A stretch of 64,000 nt of DNA from Enterobacter kobei (GTDB lineage: Bacteria > Pseudomonadota > Gammaproteobacteria > Enterobacterales > Enterobacteriaceae), in contig NZ_CP017181.1 in NCBI RefSeq assembly GCF_001729765.1, forward strand, positions 186,001 through 250,000. The letters run 5' to 3'. Below, one piece after another: positions 1 through 14,626 of the stretch. The position numbers and the translations under genes were made by a program. The stretch's first letter is position 1; every line of letters begins with the position of its first letter. A model generated the notes under the pieces. It made no database searches, was not told where the DNA came from, and saw only the letters and a list, made by a program, of their open reading frames with translations.

Positions 1-132
1 TCACGCTACGGTGTATCCCGTGCAAACGACCCTTGCATGTTGATTATTTGACCGCGAATGACTACTTTTACAGCGCTTAGTATGCTGTTCGCATAAAATG
101 TGAGCGAAAGAACGTTTTATGCAAATTTTTAG

Positions 133-161
133 TTGCATGACCGCGCAGGTATCCATAGAAT
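133..161 (+). promoter_or_regulatory. Promoter of the tRNA-tufB operon
   Basis: A sigma70 promoter is visible: -35 TTGCAT (133-138), a 17-base spacer and -10 TAGAAT (156-161), followed by a GC-rich discriminator typical of stringently controlled stable-RNA promoters. The first tRNA begins 15 bases after the -10. The 130 bases upstream are AT-rich and hold no gene. In E. coli the equivalent region binds Fis. I infer the same here but did not verify individual Fis sites. Confidence 0.8.
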
Positions 162-175
162 GCGCGCTACTTGAT

Positions 176-251
<76 letters not shown>

Positions 252-259
252 TCAAGTCC

Positions 260-344
<85 letters not shown>

Positions 345-461
345 CTTTCTGGCAGCGTAAATGCCGCCGGAGCTGGTTGGAAAAATTAGCCAGCTCAAAC
401 TGAAAAAGAGAGAAATCTCTTTTTTTGTTACAGAAAGAACTGGGTAGCCGAGTTTCAGGAT

Positions 462-536
<75 letters not shown>

Positions 537-542
537 ATACGT

Positions 543-618
543 GCTGATATGGCTCAGTTGGTAGAGCGCACCCTTGGTAAGGGTGAGGTCCCCAGTTCGA
601 CTCTGGGTATCAGCACCA
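543..618 (+). tRNA. thrT: tRNA-Thr (anticodon GGT)
   Basis: This 76-base tRNA has acceptor stem GCTGATA/TATCAGC, anticodon loop TTGGTAA and encoded CCA. It is the last tRNA before tufB. A second threonine isoacceptor in the same transcript matches the E. coli operon. Confidence 0.97.
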
Positions 619-700
619 CTTCACTTCTCCTTCCCGTTTCTCTCTGTTTCAATTTTACTGTATTCAACAATTCAGGCATTTCGCCTGGTTGATGTGGTGA

Positions 701-1921
<1,221 letters not shown>

Positions 1922-1951
1922 TTGCTGATAACATTTGACGCAATGCGCAAT

Positions 1952-1978
1952 AAAAGGGCATCATTTGATGCCCTTTTT
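1952..1978 (+). terminator. Terminator after tufB
   Basis: The hairpin GGGCATCA-TT-TGATGCCC is followed by a run of T residues 30 bases after the tufB stop. This is a rho-independent terminator of the tRNA-tufB transcript. Confidence 0.9.
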
Positions 1979-2150
1979 GCACGCTTTCAGATCAGAACCT
2001 GGCTCATCAGTGATTATTTTTGTCATAATCATTGCTGAGACAGGCTCTGCAGAGAGCGTATAATCCGAAAAGCGAATGAGCATTTCGATTTGGTTTGCCT
2101 CGCAATCGCGGGGTGAAAATGTTTGTAGAATACTTCTGACAGGTTGGTTT

Positions 2151-2534
2151 ATGAGTGCGAATACCGAAGCTCAAGGGAGCGGGCGCGGCCTGGAAGCGAT
2201 GAAATGGGTAGTGGTAGCCGTTCTGCTGATCGTAGCGATTGTCGGCAACTACCTTTATCGTGACATTATGCTGCCGCTACGCGCGCTTGCAGTGGTAATT
2301 CTGATTGCTGCAGCGGGTGGTGTCGCGCTGTTGACGACGAAAGGCAAAGCGACTGTCGCTTTTGCACGCGAAGCGCGTACCGAAGTCCGCAAGGTGATTT
2401 GGCCGACTCGCCAGGAAACATTGCACACCACGCTGATTGTAGCGGCGGTTACCGCTGTAATGTCACTGATCCTGTGGGGACTGGATGGTATTCTGGTTCG
2501 CCTGGTATCCTTTATCACTGGCCTGAGGTTCTGA
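2151..2534 (+). CDS. secE: Preprotein translocase subunit SecE
   Basis: SecE is an essential part of the SecYEG channel that exports unfolded proteins through the inner membrane. The 127-residue protein has three predicted membrane segments (about residues 17-36, 43-62 and 94-114). The conserved amphipathic stretch containing EVRKVIWPT precedes the third segment. I chose the ATG at 2151, which gives the usual length and N-terminus MSANTEAQ; an in-frame ATG at 2076 lacks support. It is followed by nusG after one base, so the two are translationally linked, the usual secE-nusG operon. Confidence 0.97.
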   Translation: MSANTEAQGSGRGLEAMKWVVVAVLLIVAIVGNYLYRDIMLPLRALAVVILIAAAGGVALLTTKGKATVAFAREARTEVRKVIWPTRQETLHTTLIVAAVTAVMSLILWGLDGILVRLVSFITGLRF

Positions 2535-2535
2535 G

Positions 2536-3081
2536 ATGTCTGAAGCCCCTAAAAAGCGCTGGTACGTCGTTCAGGCGTTTTCCGGTTTTGAAGGCCGCGT
2601 AGCAACGTCGCTGCGTGAGCATATCAAATTACACAACATGGAAGAGTTATTTGGCGAAGTTATGGTTCCGACCGAAGAAGTGGTTGAGATCCGTGGCGGC
2701 CAGCGTCGCAAAAGCGAGCGCAAATTCTTCCCGGGTTACGTGCTGGTTCAGATGGTTATGAACGACGCGAGCTGGCACCTGGTGCGCAGCGTACCGCGCG
2801 TGATGGGCTTTATCGGCGGCACGTCTGACCGTCCGGCGCCAATCAGCGACAAAGAAGTTGATGCGATTATGAACCGCCTGCAGCAGGTGGGTGATAAGCC
2901 GCGTCCGAAAACGCTGTTTGAGCCGGGTGAAATGGTTCGTGTTAATGACGGTCCGTTTGCTGACTTTAATGGTGTGGTTGAAGAAGTGGACTACGAGAAG
3001 TCCCGCCTGAAAGTCTCCGTCTCTATCTTCGGTCGTGCGACCCCGGTAGAACTGGACTTTGCTCAGGTAGAGAAAGCCTAA
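2536..3081 (+). CDS. nusG: Transcription termination/antitermination factor NusG
   Basis: NusG binds RNA polymerase and suppresses pausing. Its C-terminal domain contacts Rho or ribosomal protein S10, coupling transcription with termination or translation, and it takes part in rRNA antitermination. The 181-residue protein has the N-terminal NGN domain (about 5-115; WYVVQAFSG start, FPGYVLV motif) and a C-terminal KOW domain (about 125-180; [13 protein letters not shown]). It is the second gene of the secE-nusG transcript. Confidence 0.98.
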   Translation: MSEAPKKRWYVVQAFSGFEGRVATSLREHIKLHNMEELFGEVMVPTEEVVEIRGGQRRKSERKFFPGYVLVQMVMNDASWHLVRSVPRVMGFIGGTSDRPAPISDKEVDAIMNRLQQVGDKPRPKTLFEPGEMVRVNDGPFADFNGVVEEVDYEKSRLKVSVSIFGRATPVELDFAQVEKA

Positions 3082-3111
3082 GCAGCGATCAAAAAAGCGA
3101 CGATTTAATCG

Positions 3112-3140
3112 TTGCACAAGGCGCGAGATTGGAATACAAT
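3112..3140 (+). promoter_or_regulatory. Promoter of rplKA (L11 operon), overlapping an inverted repeat
   Basis: The promoter has -35 TTGCAC (3112-3117), a 17-base spacer and -10 TACAAT (3135-3140). It overlaps an inverted repeat (GGCGCGA...TTTCGCGCC, about 3120-3148) followed by TTTTG. That hairpin could also end the secE-nusG transcript, so the two signals share the same DNA. Confidence 0.8.
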
Positions 3141-3189
3141 TTCGCGCCTTTTGTTTTTATGGGTCTCGGCCCGTAAAACGAATTTTATT

Positions 3190-4374
<1,185 letters not shown>

Positions 4375-4378
4375 TGCC

Positions 4379-4407
4379 TTTACGTGGGCGGTGATTTTGT
4401 CTACAAT
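4379..4407 (+). promoter_or_regulatory. Promoter of rplJL-rpoBC (L10 promoter)
   Basis: The promoter has -35 TTTACG (4379-4384), a 17-base spacer and -10 TACAAT (4402-4407), directly after the rplA stop codon. It corresponds in place and sequence to the E. coli PL10 promoter that drives L10, L7/L12 and the beta and beta' subunits of RNA polymerase. Confidence 0.75.
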
Positions 4408-4414
4408 CTTACCC

Positions 4415-4665
4415 CCACGTTTGCTAACAAAAGTTAGCGGCTAAAAGAATTGTTCGTTGGAGCCTGGCCTAATCCAGGCCTCCGTCGAAGACCGCAGGTG
4501 TTTCGCAAGAGACTTAATCCCCTGCGTAGACGGTGACAGAACGCTAAGATTATTTTTGGATATTCTGGCTTGTTTCTGCTCACCGTATTAAGACGCTCTT
4601 TCCGTTTGGGAGAGTGAAGTGAGTTCCGGAACATGAGTTCCGGCAAACATCCAGGAGCAAAGCTA
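4415..4665 (+). promoter_or_regulatory. rplJ leader with autogenous L10 control region
   Basis: About 250 bases of structured untranslated leader separate the promoter from rplJ. They include GGAGCCTGGC...AGGCCTCCG pairing and GAGTTCCGGAACATGAGTTCCGG near the ribosome binding site. In E. coli the L10-L7/L12 complex binds this leader and represses translation of rplJ and rplL. No protein-coding gene is seen here. Confidence 0.6.
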
Positions 4666-5163
4666 ATGGCTTTAAATCTTCAAGACAAACAAGCGATTGT
4701 TGCTGAAGTCAGCGAAGTAGCCAAAGGCGCGCTGTCTGCAGTAGTTGCGGATTCCCGTGGCGTTACTGTAGACAAAATGACTGAACTGCGTAAAGCAGGT
4801 CGTGAAGCTGGCGTATACATGCGTGTTGTTCGTAACACCCTGCTGCGTCGCGTAGTTGAAGGTACTCCTTTCGAGTGCCTGAAAGACACGTTTGTTGGTC
4901 CGACCCTGATTGCATACTCTATGGAACACCCGGGCGCTGCTGCTCGTCTGTTCAAAGAGTTCGCGAAAGCGAATGCAAAATTTGAGGTCAAAGCTGCAGC
5001 CTTTGAAGGTGAGTTGATCCCGGCATCGCAAATCGATCGCCTGGCAACCCTGCCGACCTACGAAGAAGCAATTGCACGCCTGATGGCAACCATGAAAGAA
5101 GCTTCGGCTGGCAAACTGGTTCGCACTCTGGCTGCTGTTCGCGATGCAAAAGAAGCTGCTTAA
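4666..5163 (+). CDS. rplJ: 50S ribosomal protein L10
   Basis: L10 anchors the L7/L12 dimers to the ribosome and represses its own mRNA. The 165-residue protein begins [10 protein letters not shown] chose the ATG at 4666, which follows the AGGAG site (about 4653) and gives the family N-terminus. An in-frame ATG at 4633 would add 11 residues not found in homologues. The C-terminal helix that binds L7/L12 is present. Confidence 0.97.
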   Translation: MALNLQDKQAIVAEVSEVAKGALSAVVADSRGVTVDKMTELRKAGREAGVYMRVVRNTLLRRVVEGTPFECLKDTFVGPTLIAYSMEHPGAAARLFKEFAKANAKFEVKAAAFEGELIPASQIDRLATLPTYEEAIARLMATMKEASAGKLVRTLAAVRDAKEAA

Positions 5164-5229
5164 TCGCAGTTATCTTTATAAAGCATTTGCTTACGTATAA
5201 ACTTATTCTGATTTTCAGGAACAATTTAA

Positions 5230-5598
<369 letters not shown>

Positions 5599-5637
5599 GC
5601 CAACCCTTCTGGTTGCAGCCTAAGCAATTAGGCTGAT

Positions 5638-5668
5638 GGCTGGTGACTTTTTAGTCACCAGCCTTTTT
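5638..5668 (+). terminator. Attenuator between rplL and rpoB
   Basis: A ten-pair stem GGCTGGTGAC/GTCACCAGCC is followed by five T residues. In E. coli a partial terminator at this place lets only about a fifth of transcripts enter rpoB. The remaining sequence up to rpoB (5669-5917) holds no gene. In E. coli it contains an RNase III cleavage site; I see potential pairing there but did not resolve it. Confidence 0.85.
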
Positions 5669-5917
5669 GCGCTGTAAGGCATCAGTAGCATTTCACACTG
5701 TTTGACTGCTGATTGTCCTGACAATGCATGTTTCTATCGACGACTTAATATATTGCGACAGGGTGCTCGCTCTGTGTAAATCGCGACGAAATGATTTAAG
5801 CGTGATAGCAACAGGTATTGCGGAAAGTATTCAATTTTCCGGTCCACAAAATGGTGTTGCACAAACTGTCCCTTCGTCGGACAGATGGGTCGACTTGTCA
5901 GCGAGCTGAGGAACCCT

Positions 5918-8900
5918 ATGGTTTACTCCTATACCGAGAAAAAACGTATTCGTAAGGATTTTGGTAAACGTCCACAAGTTCTGGACATTCCATATCTCCT
6001 TTCTATCCAGCTTGACTCGTTCCAGAAGTTTATCGAGCAAGATCCTGAAGGGCAGTACGGTCTGGAAGCCGCCTTCCGTTCCGTGTTCCCGATTCAGAGC
6101 TACAGCGGTAACTCCGAGCTGCAGTACGTCAGCTACCGCCTTGGCGAACCGGTGTTTGACGTTCAGGAATGTCAGATCCGTGGCGTGACCTATTCCGCAC
6201 CGCTGCGCGTAAAACTGCGTCTGGTGATCTACGAGCGCGAAGCGCCGGAAGGCACCGTAAAAGACATTAAAGAACAAGAAGTCTACATGGGTGAAATTCC
6301 GCTCATGACAGACAACGGTACTTTCGTTATCAACGGTACTGAGCGTGTTATCGTTTCCCAGCTGCATCGTAGCCCGGGCGTCTTCTTCGACAGCGATAAA
6401 GGTAAAACACACTCTTCCGGTAAAGTACTGTATAACGCACGTATCATTCCTTACCGTGGTTCATGGCTGGACTTCGAGTTCGATCCAAAAGACAACCTGT
6501 TTGTCCGTATCGACCGTCGTCGTAAGCTGCCTGCAACCATCATTCTGCGTGCGCTGCAATATACCACTGAGCAGATCCTGGACCTGTTCTTTGAGAAAGT
6601 GATCTTTGAAATCCGCGACAACAAGCTGCAGATGGAGCTGGTGCCGGAACGTCTGCGTGGTGAGACCGCGTCGTTCGACATCGAAGCCGACGGCAAAGTG
6701 TATGTGGAAAAAGGTCGCCGTATCACCGCGCGCCACATCCGCCAGCTGGAAAAAGATGATATCAAACACATCGAAGTTCCGGTTGAGTACATTGCAGGAA
6801 AAATAGCCGCGAAAGATTACGTTGATGAATCAACTGGCGAGCTGATCTGCCCGGCTAACATGGAGCTGAGCCTGGATCTGCTGGCTAAGCTGAGCCAGTC
6901 TGGCCACAAACGTATCGAAACGCTGTTCACCAACGATCTGGACCACGGTCCTTATATCTCTGAGACTATCCGCGTCGACCCAACGACCGATCGTCTGAGC
7001 GCGCTGGTTGAAATCTACCGCATGATGCGTCCTGGTGAGCCACCAACTCGCGAAGCGGCTGAAAGCCTGTTCGAGAACCTGTTCTTCTCCGAAGACCGCT
7101 ACGATTTGTCCGCGGTAGGTCGTATGAAGTTCAACCGTTCTCTGCTGCGTGATGAGATCGAAGGTTCCGGTATCCTGAGCAAAGACGACATCATCGAAGT
7201 GATGAAGAAGCTCATCGATATCCGTAACGGTAAAGGCGAAGTGGACGATATCGACCACCTCGGCAACCGTCGTATCCGTTCCGTAGGCGAAATGGCGGAA
7301 AACCAGTTCCGCGTTGGCCTGGTACGTGTTGAGCGTGCGGTTAAAGAGCGTCTGTCTCTGGGCGATCTGGATACCCTGATGCCTCAGGATATGATCAACG
7401 CCAAGCCGATTTCTGCGGCAGTGAAAGAGTTCTTCGGTTCCAGCCAGCTGTCTCAGTTCATGGACCAGAACAACCCGCTGTCTGAGATTACGCACAAACG
7501 TCGTATCTCTGCACTCGGCCCAGGCGGTCTGACCCGTGAACGTGCAGGCTTCGAAGTTCGAGACGTACACCCGACGCACTATGGTCGCGTATGTCCAATC
7601 GAAACGCCTGAAGGTCCAAACATCGGTCTGATCAACTCCCTGTCCGTGTACGCACAGACAAACGAATACGGTTTCCTCGAAACCCCGTATCGTAAAGTGA
7701 CCGACGGTGTTGTAACCGACGAAATTCATTACCTGTCTGCTATCGAAGAAGGCAACTACGTTATCGCTCAGGCGAACTCCAACCTGGATGACGAAGGCCA
7801 CTTTGTAGAAGATCTGGTTACCTGCCGTAGCAAAGGCGAATCCAGCTTGTTCAGCCGCGACCAGGTTGACTACATGGACGTATCCACCCAGCAGGTGGTA
7901 TCCGTCGGTGCGTCCCTGATCCCGTTCCTGGAACACGATGACGCCAACCGTGCATTGATGGGTGCGAACATGCAACGTCAGGCCGTTCCAACTCTGCGTG
8001 CTGATAAGCCGCTGGTTGGTACCGGTATGGAACGTGCTGTTGCCGTTGACTCCGGTGTTACTGCAGTTGCTAAGCGTGGCGGTACCGTTCAGTACGTTGA
8101 CGCATCCCGTATCGTTATCAAAGTTAACGAAGACGAGATGTATCCGGGCGAAGCGGGTATCGACATCTACAACCTGACCAAATACACCCGTTCTAACCAG
8201 AACACCTGTATCAACCAGATGCCTTGTGTATCTCTGGGTGAGCCAGTTGAGCGCGGCGACGTGCTGGCAGACGGTCCGTCCACCGACCTCGGTGAACTGG
8301 CGCTCGGTCAGAACATGCGCGTAGCGTTCATGCCGTGGAACGGTTACAACTTCGAAGACTCCATCCTCGTCTCCGAGCGTGTGGTTCAGGAAGATCGTTT
8401 CACCACCATCCACATTCAGGAACTGGCATGTGTGTCCCGTGACACCAAGCTGGGGCCAGAAGAGATCACGGCCGATATCCCTAACGTGGGTGAAGCAGCG
8501 CTCTCCAAACTGGATGAATCCGGTATTGTTTACATCGGTGCGGAAGTGACCGGCGGTGACATTCTGGTTGGTAAGGTAACGCCGAAAGGTGAAACCCAGC
8601 TGACGCCAGAAGAGAAACTGCTGCGTGCCATCTTCGGTGAGAAAGCGTCTGACGTTAAAGACTCTTCTCTGCGCGTACCAAACGGTGTTTCCGGTACGGT
8701 TATCGACGTTCAGGTCTTCACCCGTGATGGCGTTGAGAAAGATAAACGTGCGCTGGAAATCGAAGAGATGCAGCTCAAGCAGGCCAAGAAAGACCTGTCT
8801 GAAGAACTGCAGATCCTCGAAGCAGGTTTGTTCAGCCGTATTTATGCGGTGCTGGTTGCCGGTGGCGTTGAAGCTGAGAAGCTCGACAAACTGCCACGCG

Positions 8901-9946
8901 ATCGCTGGCTGGAACTGGGCCTGACCGACGAAGAGAAACAGAATCAGCTGGAACAGCTGGCTGAGCAGTATGACGAACTGAAACACGAGTTCGAGAAAAA
9001 ACTCGAAGCGAAACGCCGCAAAATCACTCAGGGCGACGATCTGGCACCAGGCGTGCTGAAGATTGTTAAGGTGTATCTGGCCGTTAAACGTCAGATCCAG
9101 CCTGGTGATAAGATGGCAGGTCGTCACGGTAACAAGGGTGTTATCTCTAAGATCAACCCGATCGAAGATATGCCGCACGATGCTAACGGTACGCCGGTAG
9201 ATATCGTACTGAACCCACTGGGCGTACCGTCTCGTATGAACATCGGTCAGATTCTGGAAACCCACCTGGGTATGGCTGCGAAAGGTATCGGCGACAAGAT
9301 CAACGCCATGCTGAAACAGCAGCAGGAAGTCGCGAAACTGCGCGAATTCATCCAGCGTGCCTACGATCTGGGTACCGACGTTCGTCAGAAAGTCGACCTG
9401 AACACCTTCAGCGATGAAGAAGTGCTGCGTCTGGCAGAGAACCTGCGCAAAGGTATGCCAATTGCAACGCCGGTCTTCGACGGTGCAAAAGAAGCTGAAA
9501 TTAAAGAGCTGCTGCAACTGGGTGGTCTGCCAACGTCTGGTCAGATTACGCTGTTTGACGGCCGTACCGGTGAACAGTTTGAGCGTCCGGTAACCGTAGG
9601 TTACATGTACATGCTGAAACTGAACCACCTGGTCGACGACAAAATGCACGCTCGTTCTACCGGTTCTTACAGCCTGGTTACTCAGCAGCCGCTGGGTGGT
9701 AAGGCACAGTTCGGTGGTCAGCGCTTCGGGGAGATGGAAGTGTGGGCGCTGGAAGCATACGGCGCGGCATACACCCTGCAGGAAATGCTCACCGTTAAGT
9801 CTGATGACGTGAACGGTCGTACCAAGATGTATAAAAACATCGTGGACGGCAACCATCAGATGGAACCGGGCATGCCAGAGTCCTTCAACGTACTGTTGAA
9901 AGAGATTCGTTCGCTGGGTATCAACATCGAACTGGAAGACGAGTAA
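5918..9946 (+). CDS. rpoB: RNA polymerase beta subunit
   Basis: RpoB forms half of the catalytic cleft of RNA polymerase. The 1342-residue protein matches the E. coli length and starts MVYSYTEKK. The ATG at 5918 was preferred over an in-frame ATG 33 bases upstream because homologues begin here. The rifampicin-binding cluster (about residues 509-533) reads [10 protein letters not shown] followed by HKRRISALG, the sensitive form with no known resistance substitution. The conserved [18 protein letters not shown] segment (here [14 protein letters not shown], about residue 1060) and the C-terminal clamp-contacting region are intact. It is expressed from the L10 promoter through the attenuator. Confidence 0.99.
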   Translation: MVYSYTEKKRIRKDFGKRPQVLDIPYLLSIQLDSFQKFIEQDPEGQYGLEAAFRSVFPIQSYSGNSELQYVSYRLGEPVFDVQECQIRGVTYSAPLRVKLRLVIYEREAPEGTVKDIKEQEVYMGEIPLMTDNGTFVINGTERVIVSQLHRSPGVFFDSDKGKTHSSGKVLYNARIIPYRGSWLDFEFDPKDNLFVRIDRRRKLPATIILRALQYTTEQILDLFFEKVIFEIRDNKLQMELVPERLRGETASFDIEADGKVYVEKGRRITARHIRQLEKDDIKHIEVPVEYIAGKIAAKDYVDESTGELICPANMELSLDLLAKLSQSGHKRIETLFTNDLDHGPYISETIRVDPTTDRLSALVEIYRMMRPGEPPTREAAESLFENLFFSEDRYDLSAVGRMKFNRSLLRDEIEGSGILSKDDIIEVMKKLIDIRNGKGEVDDIDHLGNRRIRSVGEMAENQFRVGLVRVERAVKERLSLGDLDTLMPQDMINAKPISAAVKEFFGSSQLSQFMDQNNPLSEITHKRRISALGPGGLTRERAGFEVRDVHPTHYGRVCPIETPEGPNIGLINSLSVYAQTNEYGFLETPYRKVTDGVVTDEIHYLSAIEEGNYVIAQANSNLDDEGHFVEDLVTCRSKGESSLFSRDQVDYMDVSTQQVVSVGASLIPFLEHDDANRALMGANMQRQAVPTLRADKPLVGTGMERAVAVDSGVTAVAKRGGTVQYVDASRIVIKVNEDEMYPGEAGIDIYNLTKYTRSNQNTCINQMPCVSLGEPVERGDVLADGPSTDLGELALGQNMRVAFMPWNGYNFEDSILVSERVVQEDRFTTIHIQELACVSRDTKLGPEEITADIPNVGEAALSKLDESGIVYIGAEVTGGDILVGKVTPKGETQLTPEEKLLRAIFGEKASDVKDSSLRVPNGVSGTVIDVQVFTRDGVEKDKRALEIEEMQLKQAKKDLSEELQILEAGLFSRIYAVLVAGGVEAEKLDKLPRDRWLELGLTDEEKQNQLEQLAEQYDELKHEFEKKLEAKRRKITQGDDLAPGVLKIVKVYLAVKRQIQPGDKMAGRHGNKGVISKINPIEDMPHDANGTPVDIVLNPLGVPSRMNIGQILETHLGMAAKGIGDKINAMLKQQQEVAKLREFIQRAYDLGTDVRQKVDLNTFSDEEVLRLAENLRKGMPIATPVFDGAKEAEIKELLQLGGLPTSGQITLFDGRTGEQFERPVTVGYMYMLKLNHLVDDKMHARSTGSYSLVTQQPLGGKAQFGGQRFGEMEVWALEAYGAAYTLQEMLTVKSDDVNGRTKMYKNIVDGNHQMEPGMPESFNVLLKEIRSLGINIELEDE

Positions 9947-9967
9947 TTCTCGCTCAAACAGGTCACT

Positions 9968-9991
9968 GGTGCCGGGTTAACCCCCGGCACC
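9968..9991 (+). other. Hairpin between rpoB and rpoC
   Basis: GGTGCCGGG-TTAAC-CCCGGCACC is a strong stem-loop in the 76-base rpoB-rpoC gap. No T run follows, so it is probably an mRNA stability or processing element rather than a terminator. Confidence 0.5.
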
Positions 9992-10022
9992 GGATTGTGC
10001 TAACTCCGACGGGAGCAAATCC

Positions 10023-13000
10023 GTGAAAGATTTATTAAAGTTTCTGAAAGCGCAGACTAAAACCGAAGAGTTTGATGCGATCAAAATTGCTCTGGCTTCG
10101 CCAGACATGATCCGTTCATGGTCTTTCGGTGAAGTTAAAAAGCCGGAAACCATCAACTACCGTACGTTCAAGCCTGAGCGTGACGGCCTTTTCTGTGCGC
10201 GTATTTTCGGGCCAGTAAAAGACTACGAGTGCCTGTGCGGTAAGTACAAGCGCCTGAAACACCGTGGTGTGATCTGTGAGAAGTGTGGCGTTGAAGTGAC
10301 CCAGACCAAAGTGCGTCGTGAGCGCATGGGCCACATCGAGCTGGCGTCTCCGACTGCGCACATCTGGTTCCTGAAATCTCTGCCGTCCCGTATCGGTCTG
10401 CTGCTGGATATGCCGCTGCGTGATATCGAACGCGTACTGTACTTCGAATCTTATGTGGTTATCGAAGGCGGTATGACGAATCTGGAACGTCACCAGATCC
10501 TGACTGAAGAGCAGTATCTGGACGCGCTGGAAGAGTTCGGTGACGAATTCGACGCGAAAATGGGTGCGGAAGCTATCCAGGCCCTGCTGAAGAGCATGGA
10601 TCTGGAGCAAGAGTGCGAGCAGCTGCGTGAAGAGCTGAACGAAACCAACTCCGAAACCAAGCGTAAAAAGCTGACCAAGCGTATCAAACTGCTGGAAGCG
10701 TTCGTTCAGTCTGGTAACAAACCAGAGTGGATGATCCTGACCGTTCTGCCGGTTCTGCCGCCAGATCTGCGTCCGCTGGTTCCACTGGATGGTGGTCGTT
10801 TCGCGACGTCTGACCTGAACGATCTGTATCGTCGCGTCATTAACCGTAACAACCGTCTGAAACGTCTGCTGGATCTGGCTGCGCCGGACATCATCGTACG
10901 CAACGAAAAACGTATGCTGCAGGAAGCGGTAGATGCCCTGCTGGATAACGGTCGTCGCGGTCGTGCGATCACCGGTTCTAACAAGCGTCCTCTGAAATCT
11001 TTGGCCGATATGATCAAAGGTAAACAGGGTCGTTTCCGTCAGAACCTGCTCGGTAAGCGTGTTGACTACTCCGGTCGTTCTGTTATCACCGTAGGTCCAT
11101 ACCTGCGTCTGCATCAGTGCGGTCTGCCGAAGAAAATGGCACTGGAGCTGTTCAAACCATTCATCTACGGCAAACTGGAGCTGCGTGGCCTGGCCACCAC
11201 CATCAAAGCCGCGAAGAAAATGGTTGAGCGTGAAGAAGCTGTCGTTTGGGATATCCTGGACGAAGTGATCCGCGAACACCCGGTACTGCTGAACCGTGCA
11301 CCAACCCTGCACCGTCTGGGTATCCAGGCATTTGAGCCAGTACTGATCGAAGGTAAAGCTATCCAGCTGCACCCGCTGGTTTGTGCGGCGTATAACGCCG
11401 ACTTCGATGGTGACCAGATGGCTGTTCACGTACCGCTGACGCTGGAAGCCCAGCTGGAAGCGCGTGCGCTGATGATGTCTACCAACAACATTCTGTCCCC
11501 AGCGAACGGTGAGCCAATCATTGTTCCTTCTCAGGACGTTGTACTGGGTCTGTACTACATGACCCGTGACTGTGTTAACGCCAAAGGCGAAGGCATGGTG
11601 CTGACTGGCCCTAAAGAAGCTGAGCGTATTTATCGCGCTGGCCTGGCCTCTCTGCATGCGCGCGTTAAAGTGCGTATCACTGAATACGAAAAAGATGCAA
11701 ACGGCGAATTCGTTGCGCACACCAGCCTGAAAGACACGACCGTTGGCCGTGCCATTCTGTGGATGATCGTACCGAAAGGTCTGCCTTTCTCCATCGTCAA
11801 CCAGGCGCTGGGTAAGAAAGCGATCTCCAAAATGCTGAACACCTGTTACCGCATTCTGGGTCTGAAGCCGACCGTTATCTTCGCTGACCAGACAATGTAC
11901 ACCGGCTTTGCTTATGCAGCGCGTTCAGGTGCATCTGTTGGTATCGATGACATGGTCATCCCAGAGAAGAAACACGAGATCATCTCTGAAGCGGAAGCTG
12001 AAGTTGCTGAGATCCAGGAGCAGTTCCAGTCTGGTCTGGTAACCGCGGGCGAACGCTATAACAAAGTTATCGATATCTGGGCTGCGGCGAACGATCGTGT
12101 ATCCAAGGCGATGATGGATAACCTGCAGACCGAAACCGTGATTAACCGTGACGGCGTAGAAGAGCAGCAGGTTTCCTTCAACAGCATCTACATGATGGCC
12201 GACTCCGGTGCGCGTGGTTCTGCAGCACAGATTCGTCAGCTGGCAGGTATGCGTGGTCTGATGGCGAAGCCAGATGGTTCCATCATCGAAACGCCAATCA
12301 CCGCGAACTTCCGTGAAGGTCTGAACGTACTCCAGTACTTCATCTCCACGCACGGTGCGCGTAAAGGTCTGGCGGATACCGCACTGAAAACAGCGAACTC
12401 CGGTTATCTGACGCGTCGTCTGGTTGACGTTGCACAGGATCTGGTCGTAACTGAAGACGATTGTGGCACCCTCGAAGGTATCACCATGACCCCGGTTATC
12501 GAGGGTGGTGATGTTAAAGAGCCACTGCGCGATCGCGTACTGGGTCGTGTAACCGCGGAAGACATTCTGAAGCCGGGTACCGCAGACATTCTGGTTCCAC
12601 GCAACACGCTGCTGCACGAACAGTGGTGTGACCTGCTGGAAGCGAACTCTGTTGACTCCGTGAAAGTGCGTTCCGTTGTATCCTGTGACACCGACTTTGG
12701 TGTTTGTGCGCACTGCTATGGTCGTGACCTGGCGCGTGGCCACATCATCAACAAAGGTGAAGCTATCGGCGTTATCGCGGCACAGTCCATCGGTGAGCCA
12801 GGTACACAGCTGACGATGCGCACGTTCCATATCGGTGGTGCGGCATCTCGTGCGGCTGCTGAATCCAGCATTCAGGTGAAAAACAAAGGTAGCATCAAGC
12901 TCAGCAATGCGAAGTCGGTTGTTAACTCCGCAGGCAAGCTGGTTGTGACCTCTCGTAACACCGAGCTGAAGCTGATCGACGAATTCGGTCGTACCAAAGA

Positions 13001-14246
13001 GAGCTATAAAGTACCTTACGGTGCGGTTATGGCGAAAGGTGATGGCGAGCAGGTTGCCGGCGGTGAAACCGTTGCAAACTGGGATCCACACACCATGCCG
13101 GTTATCACCGAAGTAAGTGGTTTCATCCGCTTTACTGACATGATCGACGGCCAGACCATTACTCGTCAGACCGACGAGCTGACCGGTCTGTCTTCTCTGG
13201 TGGTTCTGGATTCTGCTGAACGTACTACCGGTGGTAAAGATCTGCGTCCTGCACTGAAAATCGTTGATGCTCAGGGTAATGACGTTCTGATCCCGGGTAC
13301 CGATATGCCTGCGCAGTACTTCCTGCCGGGTAAAGCGATTGTACAGCTGGAAGATGGCGTACAGATCAGCTCTGGTGACACCCTGGCGCGTATTCCTCAG
13401 GAATCCGGCGGTACCAAGGACATCACCGGTGGTCTGCCACGCGTTGCGGACCTGTTCGAAGCACGTCGTCCGAAAGAGCCGGCAATCCTGGCTGAAATCA
13501 GCGGTATCATTTCCTTCGGTAAAGAGACCAAAGGTAAGCGCCGTCTGGTTATCACTCCAGTAGATGGCAGCGAGCCGTACGAAGAGATGATTCCTAAGTG
13601 GCGTCAGCTCAACGTGTTCGAAGGTGAACGTGTAGAACGTGGTGACGTTGTTTCCGACGGTCCAGAAGCGCCGCACGACATCCTGCGTCTGCGTGGTGTA
13701 CATGCTGTTACCCGTTACATTGTTAACGAAGTACAGGACGTATACCGTCTGCAGGGCGTTAAGATTAACGATAAACACATCGAAGTTATCGTTCGTCAGA
13801 TGCTGCGTAAAGCAACCATCGAAAACGCAGGCAGCTCTGAGTTCCTCGAAGGCGAGCAGGTTGAATACTCACGCGTCAAGATCGCTAACCGCGACCTGGA
13901 AGCGAATGGCAAAATCGGTGCGACTTACGCGCGCGATCTGCTGGGTATCACCAAAGCGTCTCTGGCAACCGAGTCCTTCATCTCTGCAGCATCGTTCCAG
14001 GAAACGACTCGTGTCCTGACCGAAGCGGCTGTTGCAGGTAAACGTGATGAACTGCGCGGTCTGAAAGAGAACGTTATCGTGGGTCGTCTGATCCCAGCGG
14101 GTACCGGTTATGCATACCATCAGGATCGTATGCGTCGTCGTGCTGCGGGAGAACTGCCAGCTGCACCGCAGGTGACTGCTGAAGATGCATCCGCGAGCCT
14201 GGCAGAACTGCTGAACGCAGGTCTGGGCGGTTCCGACAACGAGTAA
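10023..14246 (+). CDS. rpoC: RNA polymerase beta' subunit
   Basis: RpoC carries the active-site magnesium of RNA polymerase and binds sigma and ppGpp. The 1407-residue protein matches E. coli length. The N-terminal zinc ribbon has C70, C72, C85 and C88 (ECLCGKYK...CEKCG). The catalytic motif NADFDGDQM lies around residues 458-466. The second zinc site ([12 protein letters not shown]) and the trigger loop region follow. Translation starts with GTG after a GGGAG site, as in E. coli. It is the last gene of the operon. Confidence 0.99.
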   Translation: MKDLLKFLKAQTKTEEFDAIKIALASPDMIRSWSFGEVKKPETINYRTFKPERDGLFCARIFGPVKDYECLCGKYKRLKHRGVICEKCGVEVTQTKVRRERMGHIELASPTAHIWFLKSLPSRIGLLLDMPLRDIERVLYFESYVVIEGGMTNLERHQILTEEQYLDALEEFGDEFDAKMGAEAIQALLKSMDLEQECEQLREELNETNSETKRKKLTKRIKLLEAFVQSGNKPEWMILTVLPVLPPDLRPLVPLDGGRFATSDLNDLYRRVINRNNRLKRLLDLAAPDIIVRNEKRMLQEAVDALLDNGRRGRAITGSNKRPLKSLADMIKGKQGRFRQNLLGKRVDYSGRSVITVGPYLRLHQCGLPKKMALELFKPFIYGKLELRGLATTIKAAKKMVEREEAVVWDILDEVIREHPVLLNRAPTLHRLGIQAFEPVLIEGKAIQLHPLVCAAYNADFDGDQMAVHVPLTLEAQLEARALMMSTNNILSPANGEPIIVPSQDVVLGLYYMTRDCVNAKGEGMVLTGPKEAERIYRAGLASLHARVKVRITEYEKDANGEFVAHTSLKDTTVGRAILWMIVPKGLPFSIVNQALGKKAISKMLNTCYRILGLKPTVIFADQTMYTGFAYAARSGASVGIDDMVIPEKKHEIISEAEAEVAEIQEQFQSGLVTAGERYNKVIDIWAAANDRVSKAMMDNLQTETVINRDGVEEQQVSFNSIYMMADSGARGSAAQIRQLAGMRGLMAKPDGSIIETPITANFREGLNVLQYFISTHGARKGLADTALKTANSGYLTRRLVDVAQDLVVTEDDCGTLEGITMTPVIEGGDVKEPLRDRVLGRVTAEDILKPGTADILVPRNTLLHEQWCDLLEANSVDSVKVRSVVSCDTDFGVCAHCYGRDLARGHIINKGEAIGVIAAQSIGEPGTQLTMRTFHIGGAASRAAAESSIQVKNKGSIKLSNAKSVVNSAGKLVVTSRNTELKLIDEFGRTKESYKVPYGAVMAKGDGEQVAGGETVANWDPHTMPVITEVSGFIRFTDMIDGQTITRQTDELTGLSSLVVLDSAERTTGGKDLRPALKIVDAQGNDVLIPGTDMPAQYFLPGKAIVQLEDGVQISSGDTLARIPQESGGTKDITGGLPRVADLFEARRPKEPAILAEISGIISFGKETKGKRRLVITPVDGSEPYEEMIPKWRQLNVFEGERVERGDVVSDGPEAPHDILRLRGVHAVTRYIVNEVQDVYRLQGVKINDKHIEVIVRQMLRKATIENAGSSEFLEGEQVEYSRVKIANRDLEANGKIGATYARDLLGITKASLATESFISAASFQETTRVLTEAAVAGKRDELRGLKENVIVGRLIPAGTGYAYHQDRMRRRAAGELPAAPQVTAEDASASLAELLNAGLGGSDNE

Positions 14247-14265
14247 TCGTTGATGCAGTAAATAA

Positions 14266-14290
14266 AAAACCCGCCTCGGCGGGTTTTTTT
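14266..14290 (+). terminator. Terminator after rpoC
   Basis: Stem ACCCGCC-TC-GGCGGGT with seven T residues lies 20 bases after the rpoC stop. It closes the rplJL-rpoBC operon and also faces the minus-strand IIA gene ending at 14305. Confidence 0.95.
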
Positions 14291-14304
14291 ACATCTGCAT
14301 TTTT

Positions 14305-14622
14305 TCAATTCACTAACGGGATCCGTCGATAAAGCTCAATCATGTCGCCTGCCAGATCCTGAATCACCATGGCGTTCATCAGGTGGTCCTGAGAGTGAAC
14401 GGTTATCAGGTTGACCGGGAGCTTGCCGGTTCCTTCGTCAAGACCGATAAGCTGTGTCTGGATCGTATGCGCATGCTTCACATATTCGCGAGACTCTTCC
14501 ATTGCTTTTTCGGCTTCGTCGAACTCACCTTTGCGGGCCATTTGTAATGCCGTAAGCGCGGCACTTCGCGCCGCCCCGGCGTTGACCAGCAATTCCATGA
14601 TCGTTGTCTCTAAATCTTCCAT
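14305..14622 (-). CDS. PTS lactose/cellobiose-type IIA protein (orphan)
   Basis: The 105-residue all-helical protein belongs to the IIA family of lactose/N,N'-diacetylchitobiose phosphotransferase systems. The phosphorylated histidine is H76 in VHSQDHLM, aligning with H89 of E. coli ChbA, and the neighbouring aspartate of the trimer metal site is kept. Such proteins take phosphate from HPr and pass it to a IIB partner. The ATG at 14622 gives the family N-terminus; a longer frame begins inside the IIB gene. It starts 4 bases after the IIB stop, so the two are coupled. No membrane IIC, no HPr-like protein and no hydrolase lies beside it, so substrate and role are unknown. An intact active site argues against decay. 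Confidence 0.85.
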   Translation of the reverse strand: MEDLETTIMELLVNAGAARSAALTALQMARKGEFDEAEKAMEESREYVKHAHTIQTQLIGLDEGTGKLPVNLITVHSQDHLMNAMVIQDLAGDMIELYRRIPLVN

Positions 14623-14626
14623 GAGG

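Noticed and set aside
4633..4665. Upstream in-frame start for rplJ
   Set aside because: The AGGAG site and the conserved N-terminus support the ATG at 4666. The extra 11 residues lie in the regulatory leader.
7440..7540. Possible rifampicin resistance substitutions in rpoB
   Set aside because: The cluster from SQLSQF through RRISAL matches the sensitive E. coli form.
6830..9856. A very long open frame (about 1008 codons) antisense to rpoB
   Set aside because: Strong codon bias of a highly expressed gene removes stop codons from the opposite strand. The predicted protein has no recognisable family, and similar antisense frames occur opposite rpoC and metH.
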